Assembly (NCBI GenBank): GCA_949152475.1
Contig: CASCJZ010000077.1
Span: 1 to 64,000, forward strand
Source: Terebella lapidaria
Lineage: Eukaryota; Annelida; Polychaeta; Terebellida; Terebellidae
Direction of reading: 5' to 3'
DNA length: 64,000 nucleotides
The notes beneath the pieces are model-generated. The model was not told the origin of the DNA and ran no database searches. It saw only the letters and a list, made by a program, of their open reading frames with translations. A program made the translations under genes and the position numbers. Below, piece by piece: positions 25,955-41,984 of the stretch (position 1 is its first letter; each line of letters begins with the position of its first letter).

Positions 25955-28900
25955 TGCTTTACTGTACAATGGACACGTTACGCTCAACCGTAAGATGGAC
26001 ATGCGATGCTCCACAGTACGATGGACATGGGACGCTCCATCATACGATGGACATGTGATGCTCCACCATACGATCGACATGCGATGCTCCACCGTACGAT
26101 CGACATGTGATGCTCCACCGTACGATGGACATGTGACGCTCCACTGTATGATGGACATGCGATGCTTTACTGTACAATGGACACGTTTTGCTCAACCGTA
26201 AGAGTGACATGCGATGCTCCACAGTACGATGGACATGGGACGCTCCATCATACGATGGAAATGTGACGCTCCACCGTACGATCGACATGCGATGCTCCAC
26301 CGTACGATGGACATGAGATGCTCCTTCGTACGATGGACATGTGACGCTCCACCGTACGATGGACATGGGATGCTCCACCGTAGGATGGACATGTGACGCT
26401 CCACCGTACGATGGGCATGCGATGCTCCAATGTACGATGGACATGTGATGCTCCACCGTACGATGGACATGTGACGCTCCACCGTACGATGGTCATGCAA
26501 GGCTCCACTGTACCATGGACATGTGACGCTCCACCGTACGATGGACATGGGATGCTCTATCGTATGATGGACTAGCGATGCTCCACCGTAAGATGGACAT
26601 GTGACGCCCCACCGTACGATGGACATGCGACGCTCCATCGTACGATGGACATGGGATGCTCCACCGTATGATGGACATGTGACGCTCTACCGTACGATGG
26701 ACATGCGATGCTCCACCGTACGATGGACCTGTGATGCTCCACCATACAATGGACATCTGACGCTCCACCGTACGATAGACATGCTATGCTCCACCATACG
26801 ATGGACATGTGACGCTCCACTGTACGATGGACATGTGACGCTCCACCATATGATGGACATGCAAGGCTCCACTGTACAATGGACATGTGACGCTCCACCG
26901 TACGATGGACATGCGATGCTCCACTGTACGATGGAAATGTGACGCTCCACCGAACGATGGACATGGGATGCTCCACCGTACGATGGACATGCGATGCTCC
27001 ACCGTACGATGGACATCTGACGCTCCACCGTATGATAGACATGCGATGCTCCACCATACGATGGACATGTGATGCTCCACCATACGATGGACATCTGACG
27101 CTCCACCGTACGATGGACATGCGATGCTCCACTGTAAGATGGACATCTGATGCTCCACCATACGATGGACATGGGACATTCCGCTGTACGATGGACATGC
27201 GATGCTTCACGGTACGATGGACATGTGATGCTCCATCGTATGATGGACATGCGATGCTCCACAGTACGATGGACATGGGACGCTCCATCATACGATGGAA
27301 ATGTGACGCTCCACCGTACGATCGACATGCGATGCTCCACCGTATGATCGACATGTGATGCTCCACCGTACGATGGACATGGGATCCTCCATCATACGAT
27401 GGACATGCGAAGCTCCACCGTACGATCGACATGCGATGCTCCACGGCACAATGGACATGTGATGTTCCACCGTACGATGGACATCTGATGCTCCACCATA
27501 CGATGGACATGTGACATTCCGCTGTCAATGGACATGCGACGCTCCACTGTACGATGGACATGTGACGCTCCACCGTACGATGGACATGCGATGCTCCATC
27601 GTACGATGGACATGGGATGCTCTATCATATGATGGACAGGCGATGCTCCACCGTAAGATGGACATGTGACGCCCCACCGTACGATGGACATGCGACGCTC
27701 CATCGTACGATGGACATGGGATGCTCCACCGTATGATGGACATGTGACGCTCCACCGTACGATGGACATGCGATGCTCCACCGTACGATGGACCTGTGAT
27801 GCTCCACCATACAATGGACATCTGATGCTCCACTGTACGATAGACATGCGATGCTCCACCATACGATGGACATGTGACGCTCCACTGTACAATGGACATG
27901 TGACGCTCCACCATATAATGGCCATGCAAGGCTCCACTGTACAATGGACATGTGACGCTCCACCGTACGATGGACATGCGATGCTCCACTGTACGATGGA
28001 AATGTGACGCTCCACCGAACGATGGACATGCAACGCTCCATCGTACGATGATCTAGCGACGCTCCACCGTAAGATGGCCATGCGACGCTCCATGTACGAT
28101 GGACATGTGACGCTCCACCGTACGATGGACATGCGACGCTCCACTGTATGATGGACATGCGATGCTTTACTGTACAATGGACATGTGACGCTCCACCGTA
28201 TGATGGACATGTGACGCTCCATCGTACGATGGACTAGCGAAGCTCCACCGTAAGGTGGACATGCGACGCTCCACAGTACGATGGACATGGACATGCATCG
28301 TACGATGGACATGTGACACTCCACCGTACGATCGACATGCAATGCTTCACAGTACCATGGACATGTGATGCTCCACCGTACTATGGACATCTAATGCTCC
28401 ACCATACGATGGACATGCGATGCTCCACCGTAGGATGGACATGTGATGCTCCACTGTACGATGGACATCTGATGCTCCACCGTACGATGGACATGCAATG
28501 CTCCACTGTACGATGGACATGTGACGCTCCACCGTACGATGGACATGTGATGCTCCATCGTACGATGGACTAGCGATGCTCCACCGTAAGATGGACATGC
28601 GACGCTCCACAGTACGATGGACATGTGATGCTCCACCATACGATGGACATGCGATGATCCACTGTACGATGGACATGTGACGCTCCACCATATGATGGAC
28701 ATGCAAGGCTCCACTGTACAATGGACATGTGACGCTCCACCGTACGATGGACATGCGACGCTCCACCGTATGATGGACATGCAATGCTCCATCGTACGAT
28801 GGACATGTGACTCTCAACCATACGATGGACATCTGACGCTCCACCGTACGATGGACATGCGATGCTCCACTGTACGATGGACATGTGACGCTCCACCGTA

Positions 28901-31900
28901 TGATTGACATGCGAGGCTATACTGTACGATGGACATGTGACGCTCCACCGTACGATGGACATGGGATGCTCCTTCGTACGATGGACATGTGACGCTCCAC
29001 CGTACGATGGACATGGGATGCTCCACCGTAGGATGGACATGTGACGCTCCACCGTACGATGGGCATGCGATGCTCCAATGTACGATGGACATGTGATGCT
29101 CCACCGTACGATGGACATGTGACGCTCCACCGTATGATGGTCATGCAAGGCTCCACTGTACCATGGACATGTGACGCTCCACCGTACGATGGACATGCGA
29201 CGCTCCACCGTATGATGGACATGCGACGCTCCACTGTACGATGGACATGTGACGCTCCACCGTATGATTGACATGCGAGGCTCCACCGTACGATGGACAT
29301 GCGACGCTCCACCGTACGATGGACATGCGATGCTCCACTGTACGATGGACATGTGACGCTCCACCGTATGATTGACATGCGAGGCTCCACTGTACGATGG
29401 ACATGTGACGCTCCACCGTACGATGGACATGGGATGCTCCTTCGTACGATGAACATGTGACGCTCCACCGTACGATGGACATGGGATGCTCCACCGTAGG
29501 ATGGACATGTGACGTTCCACCGTACGATGGGCATGCGATGCTCCAATGTACGATGGACATGTGATGCTCCACCGTACGATGGACATGTGACGCTCCACCG
29601 TATGATGGACATGCAAGGCTCCACTGTACAATGGACATGTGACGCTCCACCGTACGATGGACCTGGGATGCTCCACCGTATGATGGACATGTGACGCTCC
29701 ACCGTATGATGGACATGTGACGCTCCACCGTATGATTGACATGCGATGCTCCACAGTACGATGGACATGGGACGCTCCATCATACGTTGGAAATGTGACG
29801 CTCCACCGTACGATCGACATGCGATGCTCCACCGTATGATCGACATGTGATGCTCCACCGTACGATGGACATGGGATCCTCCATCGTACGATGGACATGC
29901 GATGCTCCACCGTACGATCGACATGCGATGCTCCACCGTACGATGGACATGCGATGTTCCACCGTACGATGGACATCTGATGCTACACCATACGACGGAC
30001 ATGTGACACTCCGCGGTACGATGGACATGCGACGCTCCACTGTACGATGGACATGTGACGCTCCACCGTACGATGGACATGCGATGCTCCATCTTACGAT
30101 GGACATGGGATGCTCTACCGTATGATGGACTAGCGATGCTCCACCGTAAGATGGACATGTGACGCCCCACCGTACGATGGACATGCGACGCTCCATCGTA
30201 CCATGGACATGGGATGCTCCACCGTATGATGGACATGTGACGCTCCACCGTACGATGGACATGCGATGCTCCACCGTACGATTGACCTGTGATGCTCCAC
30301 CATACAATGGACATCTGACGCTCCACCGTACGATAGACATGCGATACTCCACCGTACGATGGACATGTGACGCTCCACCGTACGATGGACATCTGACGCT
30401 CCTCCGTACGATGGACATGCGACGCTCAAATGTACGATGGACATGTGACGTTCCACCGTACGATGGACATGAGACGCTCCATCGTATGATGGCCTAGTGA
30501 CGCTCCACCGTACGATGGACATGCGACACTCCACCGTAAGATGGACATGCGACGCTCCACCGTACGATGGACATGTGATGCTCCACTGTACGATGGACAT
30601 GTGACGCTCCACCATACGATGGACATTTGACGCTCAAATGTACGATGGACATGTGACGCTCCACCGTATGATTGACATGCGAGGCTCCACTGTGTGATGG
30701 ACATGTGACGCTCCACCGTACGATGGACATGGGATGCTCCTTCGTACGATGGACATGTGACGCTCCACCGTACGATGGACACGGGATGCTCCACCGTAGG
30801 ATGGACATGTGATGCTCCACCGTACGATGGGCATGCGATGCTCCAATGTACGATGGACATGAGATTCTCCACCGTACGATGGACATGCGACGCTCCACCG
30901 TACGATGGACATGTGACAATCCACCGTACGATGGACATCTGACGCTCCTCTGCCCGATGGACAAGCGACGCTCCACTGTACGATGGACATGTGATGCTCC
31001 ACCGTACGATGGACATGCGACGCTCCATCGTACGATGGACTAGCGACACTCCACCGTAAGATGGACATGCGACGCTCCACCGTACGATGGACATGCGACG
31101 CTCCATCGCAGGATGGACATGCGACGCTCCACCGTACGAAGGACATGCAATGCTCCACCATACGATGGACATGCGACGCTCCACCGTACGATGGACATGC
31201 GACGCTCCATCGTACGATAGACATGTGACACTCCACCGTAAGATGGACATGCGAGGCTCCGCCGTACAATAGACATGCGACGCTCCACTGTATGATGGAC
31301 ATGCGATGCTTTACTGTACAATGGACACGTTACGCTCAACCGTAAGATGGACATGCGATGCTCCACAGTACGATGGACATGGGACGCTCCATCATACGAT
31401 GGACATGTGATGCTCCACCATACGATCGACATGCGATGCTCCACCGTACGATCGACATGTGATGCTCCACCGTACGATGGACATGTGACGCTCCACTGTA
31501 TGATGGACATGCGATGCTTTACTGTACAATGGACACGTTTTGCTCAACCGTAAGAGTGACATGCGATGCTCCACAGTACGATGGACATGGGACGCTCCAT
31601 CATACGATGGAAATGTGACGCTCCACCGTACGATCGACATGCGATGCTCCACCGTATGATCGACATGTGATGCTCCACCGTACGATGGACATGGGATCCT
31701 CCATCGTACGATGGACATGCGATGCTCCACCGTACGATCGACATGCGATGCTCCACCGTACGATGGACATGCGATGTTCCATAGTACGATGGACATCTGA
31801 TGCTCCACCATACGATGGACATGTGACACTCCGCTGTACGATGGACATGGGACGCTCCACCGTACGATGGACATGCGATGCTCCATCGTACGATGGACAT

Positions 31901-32841
31901 GGGATGCTCTATCGTATGATGGACTAGCGATGCTCCACCGTAAGATGGACATGTGACGCCCCACCGTATGATGGACATGCGACGCTCCATCGTACGATGG
32001 ACATGGGATGCTCCACCGTATGATGGACATGTGACGCTCTACCGTACGATGGACATGCGATGCTCCACCGTACGATGGACCTGTGATGCTCCACCATACA
32101 ATGGACATCTGACGCTCCACCGTACGATAGACATGATATGCTCCACCATACGATGGACATGTGACGCTCCACTGTACGATGGACATGTGACGCTCCACCA
32201 TATGATGGACATGCAAGGCTCCACTGTACAATGGACATGTGACGCTCCACCGTACGATGGACATGCGATGCTCCACTGTACGATGGAAATGTGACGCTCC
32301 ACCGAACGATGGACATGCAACGCTCCATCGTACGATGGGCTAGCGACGCTCCACCATAAGATGGACATGCGACGCTCCATGTACGATGGACATGTGACGC
32401 TCCACCGTACGATGGACATGCGACGCTCCACTGTATGATGGACATGCGATGCTTTACTGTACAATGGACATGTGACGCTCCACCGTATGATGGACATGTG
32501 ACGCTCCATCATACGAAGGACTAGCGAAGCTCCACCGTAAGGTGGACATGCGACGCTCCACAGTACGATGGACATGGGACGCTCCATCGTACGATGGACA
32601 TGTGACACTCCACCGTACGATCGACATGCAATGCTTCACAGTACCATGGACATGTGATGCTCCACCGTACGATGGACATCTAATGCTCCACCATACGATG
32701 GACATGCGATGCTCCACCGTACGATGGACATGTGATGCTCCACCGTACGATGGACATGTGACGCTCCACCGTACGATGGACATGTGACACTCCATCGTAC
32801 GATGGACTAGCGACGCTCCACCGTAAGATGGACATGCGACG
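25955..32841 (+). repeat. Large Q segment, second copy (left and middle parts)
   Basis: The order of 11,271-19,199 returns. The marker pairs at 25,955/26,163 and 31,307/31,515 match those at 11,271/11,479 and 17,664/17,872. Compared with the first copy, this one lacks 156 bp, 78 bp and one of the two 884-bp units, and has 78 bp more near 31.1-31.2 kb. It shares the 2-bp-short unit (about 28,283) and the 1-bp-short CTCCATGTACG units (28,089 and 32,375). It has a private 1-bp deletion, GCTGTCAATGG, at about 27,524. No gene is seen. Confidence 0.82.
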
Positions 32842-35800
32842 CTCCACGTACAATGGACATGTGACGCTCCACCATACGATGGACATCCGACGCTCCACTG
32901 TAGGATGGACATGCGATGCACCACCGTACGATGGACATGCGACGTTCCATCGTACGATGGACATGCGACGCTCCACCGTACGATGGACATGGGATGCTCC
33001 ACCGTATGATGGACATGTGACGCTCCACCCTACGATGGACATGAGATGCTCCACCGTACGATAGACATCTGACGCTCCATTGTACGATAGACATGCGATG
33101 CTCCACCATACGATGGACATGTGACGCTCCACCGTACGATGGACATCCGACGCTCCACTGTATGATGGACATGGGATGCTCCACCGTACGATGGACATGC
33201 GATGCTCCACCGTACGATGGACCTGTGATGCTCCACCATACGATGGACATGTGACGCTCCACCGTACGATGGACATGCGACGCTCCACCGTATGATGGAC
33301 ATGCAATGCTCCATCGTACGATGGACATGTGACGCTCCACCATACGATGGACATCTGACGCTCCACCGTACGATGGACATGCGATGCTCCACTGTACGAT
33401 GGACATGTGACGCTCCACCGTATGATTGACATGTGAGGCTATACTGTACGATGGACATGTGACGCTCCACCGTACGATGGACATGGGATGCTCCTTCGTA
33501 CGATGGACATGTGACGCTCCACCATACGATGGACATGGGATGCTCCACCGTAGGATGGACATGTGACGCTCCACCGTACGATGGGCATGCGATGCTCCAC
33601 TGTACGATGGACATGTGACGCTCCACCGTAGGATGGACATGCGAGGCTCCACTGTACGATGGACATGTGACCCTCCACCGTACGATGGACATGGGATGCT
33701 CCATCGTACGATGGACATGGGATGCTCCATCGTACGATGGACATGTGACGCTCCACTGTACGATCGACATGCGATGCTCCACCGTACGATGGACATGTGA
33801 CGCTCCACCGTACGATGGACATCTGACGCTCCACCGTACGATGGACATGCTATGCTCCACCGTACATTGGACATGTGACGCTCCACCGTACGATGGACAT
33901 GGGACGCTCCACCGTATAATGGACATGTGACGCTCCACCGTACGATGGACATGTGATGCTCCACCGAATGATGGACATGCGAGGCTCCACCGTAAGATGG
34001 ACATGGGATGCTCCACCGTATGATGGACATGTGACGCTCCACCGTACGATGGACATGCGACGCTCCATCGTACGATGGACATGGGATGCTCCACCGTATG
34101 ATGGACATGTGACGCTCCACCGTACGATGGACATGCGTTGCTCCACTGTACGATGGACATGTGATGCTCCACCGTACGATGGACATCTGACGCTCCACCG
34201 TACGATAGACATGCGATGCTCCACCGTACGATGGACATGTGACGCTCCACCGTATGATGGACATCTGACGCTCCTCCGTACGATGGACATTCGACGCTCA
34301 AATGTACGATGGACATGTGACGTTCCACCGTACGATGGACATGAGACGCTCCATCGTATGATGGCCTAGTGACGCTCCACCTTACGATGGACATGCGATG
34401 CTCCACCGTACGATGGACATGAGATGCTCCACCGTACGATAGACATCTGACGCTCCATTGTACGATAGACATGCGATGCTCCACCGTAAGATGGACATGT
34501 GATGCTCCACCGTTCGATAGACATGCGACGCTCCATCGTACCCTGGACATGGGATGCTCCACCGTATGATGGACATGTGACGCTCCACTGTTCGATGGGC
34601 ATGCGATGCTCCACCGTACGATGGACCTGTGACGCTCCTCCGTACGATGGACATGCGACGCTCCACTGTACGATGGACATGTGACGCTCCACCGTACGAT
34701 GGACATGGGATGCTCCATCGTACGATGGATATGTGACGCTCCACCGTACGATCGACATGCGATGCTCCACCGTATGATGGACATGTGATGCTCCATCGTA
34801 CGATGGACATCTGACGCTCCACTGTACGATGGACATGCTATGCTCCACCGTACGATAGACATGTGACGCTCCACCGTACGATGGACATGGGATGCTCCAT
34901 CGTACGATGGACATGTGACGCTCCACCGTACGATCGACATGCGATATTCCAACGTATGATGGACATGTGATGCTCCACCGTACGATGGACATGTGACGCT
35001 CCACCGTACGATGGACATGCGACGCTCCACTGTATGATGGACATGCGATGCTTTACTGTACAATGGACACGTGACGCTCCACCGTATGATGGACATGCGA
35101 CGCTCCATCGTACGATGGACTAGCGAAGCTCCACCGTAAGATGGACATGTGATGCTCCACAATACAATGGACATGGGATGCTCCATCATATGATGGACAT
35201 GTGGCACTCCACCGTACGATGGACATCTGACGCTCCTCCGTATGATGGACATGCGACGCTCCACCGTAAGGTGGACATGCGACGCTCCACTGTACGATGG
35301 ACATGTGACGCTCCACCGTACGATGGACATCTGACGCTCCTCCTTACGATGAACATGCGACGCTCAAATGTACGATGGACATGTGACGCTCCATCGTACG
35401 ATGGACATGCGACGCTCCATCGTATGATGGCCTAGTGACGCTCCATCGTAAGATGGACATGCAACGCTCCACCGTACGATGGACATGTGATTCTCCACTG
35501 TATGATGGACATGTGACGCTACACCGTACGATGGACATGGGACGCTCCAATGTACGATGGACATGCGACGCTCCACTGTACGATGGACATGCGATGCTCC
35601 ACTGTACGATGGACATGGGACGCTCCACCGTATTATGGACATGCGAGGCTCCACCGTACGATGGACATGGGATGCTCCATCGTACGATGGACATGGGACG
35701 CTCCACCGTATTATGGACATGCGAGGCTCCACCGTACGATGGACATGCGATGCTCCACCGTACGATGGACCTGTGACGCTCCTCCGTACGATGGACATGC

Positions 35801-36110
35801 GACGCTCCACTGTACGATGGACATGCGACGCTCCATCGTACGATAGACATGTGACACTCCACCGTAAGATGGACATGCGAGGCTCCACCGTACAATAGAC
35901 ATGCGACGCTCCACTGTATGATGGACATGCGATGCTTTACTGTACAATGGACACGTTACGCTCAACCGTAAGATGGACGTGCGATGCTCCACAGTATGAT
36001 GGACATGGGACGCTCCATCATACGATGGACATGTGATGCTCCACCATACGATCGACATGCGATGCTCCACCGTACGATCGACATGTGATGCTCCACCGTA
36101 CGATGGACAT
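32842..36110 (+). repeat. Block V copy 2
   Basis: It runs from the 1-bp-short CTCCACGTACAATGG unit at 32,842 through the GCTATACTG unit (about 33,438), GTGACCCTCC, the GCCTAGTG unit and CACTGTTCG, to the 234-bp marker pair beginning at 35,933. Parallel to about 19,199-23,640 with deletions. The same order is found at 36.96-39.05, 39.9-43.2 and 58.75-62.05 kb, and in part at 56.6-58.2 kb. Offsets are 4,107 bp to the next copy and 7,044 bp to the one after. Confidence 0.82.
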
Positions 36111-39047
36111 GTGACGCTCCACCATACGATGGACATGTGACGCTCCACTGTATGATGGACATGCGATGCTTTACTGTACAATGGACACGTTATGCTCAAC
36201 CGTAAGACTGACATGCGATGCTCCACAGTACGATGGACCTGGGACGCTCCATCATACGATGGAAATGTGACGCTCCACCGTACGATCGACATGCGATGCT
36301 CCACCGTATGATCGGCATGTGATGCTCCACCGTACGATGGACATGCGATGTTCCACCGTATGATGGACATCTGATGCTCCACCATACGATGGACATGCGA
36401 CACTCCGCTGTACGATGGACATGCGACGCTCCACTGTACGATGGACATGTGACGCTCCACCGTACGATGGACATGCGATGCTCCATCGTACGATGGACAT
36501 GGGATGCTCTATCGTACGATGGACATGGGATGCTCCACTGTATGATGGACATGTGACGCTCCACCGTACGATGGACATGCGATGCTACACCGTACTATGA
36601 ACCTGTGATGCTCCACCGTACAATGGACATCTGACGCTCCACCGTACGATAGACATGCGATGCTCCACCATACGATGGACATGTGACGCTCCACTGTACG
36701 ATGGACATGTGACGCTCCACCATATGATGGACATGCAAGGCTGCACTGTACAATGGACATGTGACGCTCCACCGTACGATGGTCATGCGACGCTCCACCG
36801 TATGATGGACATGCAACGTCCATCGTACGATGGACATGTGACGCTCCACCATACGATGGACATCTGACGCTCCACCGTACGATGGACATGCGATGCTCCA
36901 CTGTACGATGGACATGTGACGCTCCACCGTATGATTGACATGCGAGGCTCCACTGTACGATGGACATGTGACGCTCCACCATACGATGGACATCCGACGC
37001 TCCACTGTAGGATGGACATGCGATGCACCACCGTACGATGGACATGCGACGTTCCATCGTACGATGGACATGCGACGCTCCACCGTACGATGGACATGGG
37101 ATGCTCCACCGTATGATGGACATGTGACGCTCCACCCTACGATGGACATGAGATGCTCCACCGTACGATAGACATCTGACGCTCCATTGTACGATAGACA
37201 TGCGATGCTCCACCATACGATGGACATGTGACGCTCCACCGTACGATGGACATCCGACGCTCCACTGTATGATGGACATGGGATGCTCCACCGTACGATG
37301 GACATGCGATGCTCCACCGTACGATGGACCTGTGATGCTCCACCATACGATGGACATGTGACGCTCCACCGTACGATGGACATGCGACGCTCCACCGTAT
37401 GATGGACATGCAATGCTCCATCGTACGATGGACATGTGACGCTCCACCATACGATGGACATCTGACGCTCCACCGTACGATGGACATGCGATGCTCCACT
37501 GTACGATGGACATGTGACGCTCCACCGTATGATTGACATGTGAGGCTATACTGTACGATGGACATGTGACGCTCCACCGTACGATGGACATGGGATGCTC
37601 CTTCGTACGATGGACATGTGACGCTCCACCGTACGATGGACATGGGATGCTCCACCGTAGGATGGACATGTGACGCTCCACCGTACGATGGGCATGCGAT
37701 GCTCCACTGTACGATGGACATGTGACGCTCCACCGTAGGATGGACATGCGAGGCTCCACTGTACGATGGACATGTGACCCTCCACCGTACGATGGACATG
37801 GGATGCTCCATCGTACGATGGACATGGGATGCTCCATCGTACGATGGACATGTGACGCTCCACTGTACGATCGACATGCGATGCTCCACCGTACGATGGA
37901 CATGTGACGCTCCACCGTACGATGGACATCTGACGCTCCACCGTACGATGGACATGCTATGCTCCACCGTACATTGGACATGTGACGCTCCACCGTACGA
38001 TGGACATGGGACGCTCCACCGTATAATGGACATGTGACGCTCCACCGTACGATGGACATGTGATGCTCCACCGAATGATGGACATGCGAGGCTCCACCGT
38101 AAGATGGACATGGGATGCTCCACCGTATGATGGACATGTGACGCTCCACCGTACGATGGACATGCGACGCTCCATCGTACGATGGACATGGGATGCTCCA
38201 CCGTATGATGGACATGTGACGCTCCACCGTACGATGGACATGCGTTGCTCCACTGTACGATGGACATGTGATGCTCCACCGTACGATGGACATCTGACGC
38301 TCCACCGTACGATAGACATGCGATGCTCCACCGTACGATGGACATGTGACGCTCCACCGTATGATGGACATCTGACGCTCCTCCGTACGATGGACATTCG
38401 ACGCTCAAATGTACGATGGACATGTGACGTTCCACCGTACGATGGACATGAGACGCTCCATCGTATGATGGCCTAGTGACGCTCCACCTTACGATGGACA
38501 TGCGATGCTCCACCGTACGATGGACATGAGATGCTCCACCGTACGATAGACATCTGACGCTCCATTGTACGATAGACATGCGATGCTCCACCGTAAGATG
38601 GACATGTGATGCTCCACCGTTCGATAGACATGCGACGCTCCATCGTACCCTGGACATGGGATGCTCCACCGTATGATGGACATGTGACGCTCCACTGTTC
38701 GATGGGCATGCGATGCTCCACCGTACGATGGACCTGTGACGCTCCTCCGTACGATGGACATGCGACGCTCCACTGTACGATGGACATGTGACGCTCCACC
38801 GTACGATGGACATGGGATGCTCCATCGTATGATGGATATGTGACGCTCCACCGTACGATCGACATGCGATGCTCCACCGTATGATGGACATGTGATGCTC
38901 CATCGTACGATGGACATCTGACGCTCCACTGTACGATGGACATGCTATGCTCCACCGTACGATAGACATGTGACGCTCCACCGTACGATGGACATGGGAT
39001 GCTCCATCGTACGATGGACATGTGACGCTCCACCGTACGATCGACAT
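36111..39047 (+). repeat. 2,937-bp unit U, tandem copy 1
   Basis: The unit is 113 monomers minus one base, lost in the 1-bp-short ATGCAACGTCCATCG unit at 36,815. Its left part (to about 36,960) follows the 23.6-24.6 kb order and starts just before the marker at 36,167. Its right part follows block V (compare 32.87-34.94 kb). The fusion point inside the unit is near 36,960, at GACGCTCCACCATACGATGG before CATCCGACG. The next copy begins without a gap at about 39,048. Confidence 0.88.
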
Positions 39048-41984
39048 GTGACGCTCCACCATACGATGGACATGTGACGCTCCACTGTATGATGGACATG
39101 CGATGCTTTACTGTACAATGGACACGTTATGCTCAACCGTAAGACTGACATGCGATGCTCCACAGTACGATGGACCTGGGACGCTCCATCATACGATGGA
39201 AATGTGACGCTCCACCGTACGATCGACATGCGATGCTCCACCGTATGATCGGCATGTGATGCTCCACCGTACGATGGACATGCGATGTTCCACCGTATGA
39301 TGGACATCTGATGCTCCACCATACGATGGACATGCGACACTCCGCTGTACGATGGACATGCGACGCTCCACTGTACGATGGACATGTGACGCTCCACCGT
39401 ACGATGGACATGCGATGCTCCATCGTACGATGGACATGGGATGCTCTATCGTACGATGGACATGGGATGCTCCACTGTATGATGGACATGTGACGCTCCA
39501 CCGTACGATGGACATGCGATGCTACACCGTACTATGAACCTGTGATGCTCCACCGTACAATGGACATCTGACGCTCCACCGTACGATAGACATGCGATGC
39601 TCCACCATACGATGGACATGTGACGCTCCACTGTACGATGGACATGTGACGCTCCACCATATGATGGACATGCAAGGCTGCACTGTACAATGGACATGTG
39701 ACGCTCCACCGTACGATGGTCATGCGACGCTCCACCGTATGATGGACATGCAACGTCCATCGTACGATGGACATGTGACGCTCCACCATACGATGGACAT
39801 CTGACGCTCCACCGTACGATGGACATGCGATGCTCCACTGTACGATGGACATGTGACGCTCCACCGTATGATTGACATGCGAGGCTCCACTGTACGATGG
39901 ACATGTGACGCTCCACCATACGATGGACATCCGACGCTCCACTGTAGGATGGACATGCGATGCACCACCGTACGATGGACATGCGACGTTCCATCGTACG
40001 ATGGACATGCGACGCTCCACCGTACGATGGACATGGGATGCTCCACCGTATGATGGACATGTGACGCTCCACCCTACGATGGACATGAGATGCTCCACCG
40101 TACGATAGACATCTGACGCTCCATTGTACGATAGACATGCGATGCTCCACCATACGATGGACATGTGACGCTCCACCGTACGATGGACATCCGACGCTCC
40201 ACTGTATGATGGACATGGGATGCTCCACCGTACGATGGACATGCGATGCTCCACCGTACGATGGACCTGTGATGCTCCACCATACGATGGACATGTGACG
40301 CTCCACCGTACGATGGACATGCGACGCTCCACCGTATGATGGACATGCAATGCTCCATCGTACGATGGACATGTGACGCTCCACCATACGATGGACATCT
40401 GACGCTCCACCGTACGATGGACATGCGATGCTCCACTGTACGATGGACATGTGACGCTCCACCGTATGATTGACATGTGAGGCTATACTGTACGATGGAC
40501 ATGTGACGCTCCACCGTACGATGGACATGGGATGCTCCTTCGTACGATGGACATGTGACGCTCCACCGTACGATGGACATGGGATGCTCCACCGTAGGAT
40601 GGACATGTGACGCTCCACCGTACGATGGGCATGCGATGCTCCACTGTACGATGGACATGTGACGCTCCACCGTAGGATGGACATGCGAGGCTCCACTGTA
40701 CGATGGACATGTGACCCTCCACCGTACGATGGACATGGGATGCTCCATCGTACGATGGACATGGGATGCTCCATCGTACGATGGACATGTGACGCTCCAC
40801 TGTACGATCGACATGCGATGCTCCACCGTACGATGGACATGTGACGCTCCACCGTACGATGGACATCTGACGCTCCACCGTACGATGGACATGCTATGCT
40901 CCACCGTACATTGGACATGTGACGCTCCACCGTACGATGGACATGGGACGCTCCACCGTATAATGGACATGTGACGCTCCACCGTACGATGGACATGTGA
41001 TGCTCCACCGAATGATGGACATGCGAGGCTCCACCGTAAGATGGACATGGGATGCTCCACCGTATGATGGACATGTGACGCTCCACCGTACGATGGACAT
41101 GCGACGCTCCATCGTACGATGGACATGGGATGCTCCACCGTATGATGGACATGTGACGCTCCACCGTACGATGGACATGCGTTGCTCCACTGTACGATGG
41201 ACATGTGATGCTCCACCGTACGATGGACATCTGACGCTCCACCGTACGATAGACATGCGATGCTCCACCGTACGATGGACATGTGACGCTCCACCGTATG
41301 ATGGACATCTGACGCTCCTCCGTACGATGGACATTCGACGCTCAAATGTACGATGGACATGTGACGTTCCACCGTACGATGGACATGAGACGCTCCATCG
41401 TATGATGGCCTAGTGACGCTCCACCTTACGATGGACATGCGATGCTCCACCGTACGATGGACATGAGATGCTCCACCGTACGATAGACATCTGACGCTCC
41501 ATTGTACGATAGACATGCGATGCTCCACCGTAAGATGGACATGTGATGCTCCACCGTTCGATAGACATGCGACGCTCCATCGTACCCTGGACATGGGATG
41601 CTCCACCGTATGATGGACATGTGACGCTCCACTGTTCGATGGGCATGCGATGCTCCACCGTACGATGGACCTGTGACGCTCCTCCGTACGATGGACATGC
41701 GACGCTCCACTGTACGATGGACATGTGACGCTCCACCGTACGATGGACATGGGATGCTCCATCGTATGATGGATATGTGACGCTCCACCGTACGATCGAC
41801 ATGCGATGCTCCACCGTATGATGGACATGTGATGCTCCATCGTACGATGGACATCTGACGCTCCACTGTACGATGGACATGCTATGCTCCACCGTACGAT
41901 AGACATGTGACGCTCCACCGTACGATGGACATGGGATGCTCCATCGTACGATGGACATGTGACGCTCCACCGTACGATCGACAT
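39048..41984 (+). repeat. 2,937-bp unit U, tandem copy 2
   Basis: A direct copy of the preceding unit, with the marker at 39,104 and the 1-bp-short unit at 39,752. In the stretches I compared, the two copies look identical base for base, which makes this one of the youngest duplications here. The joint near 39,048 passes from TACGATCGACATG (block V order) to GTGACGCTCCACCATACG (left part of U). Near-identity also means read collapse or expansion during assembly must be considered. Confidence 0.85.
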
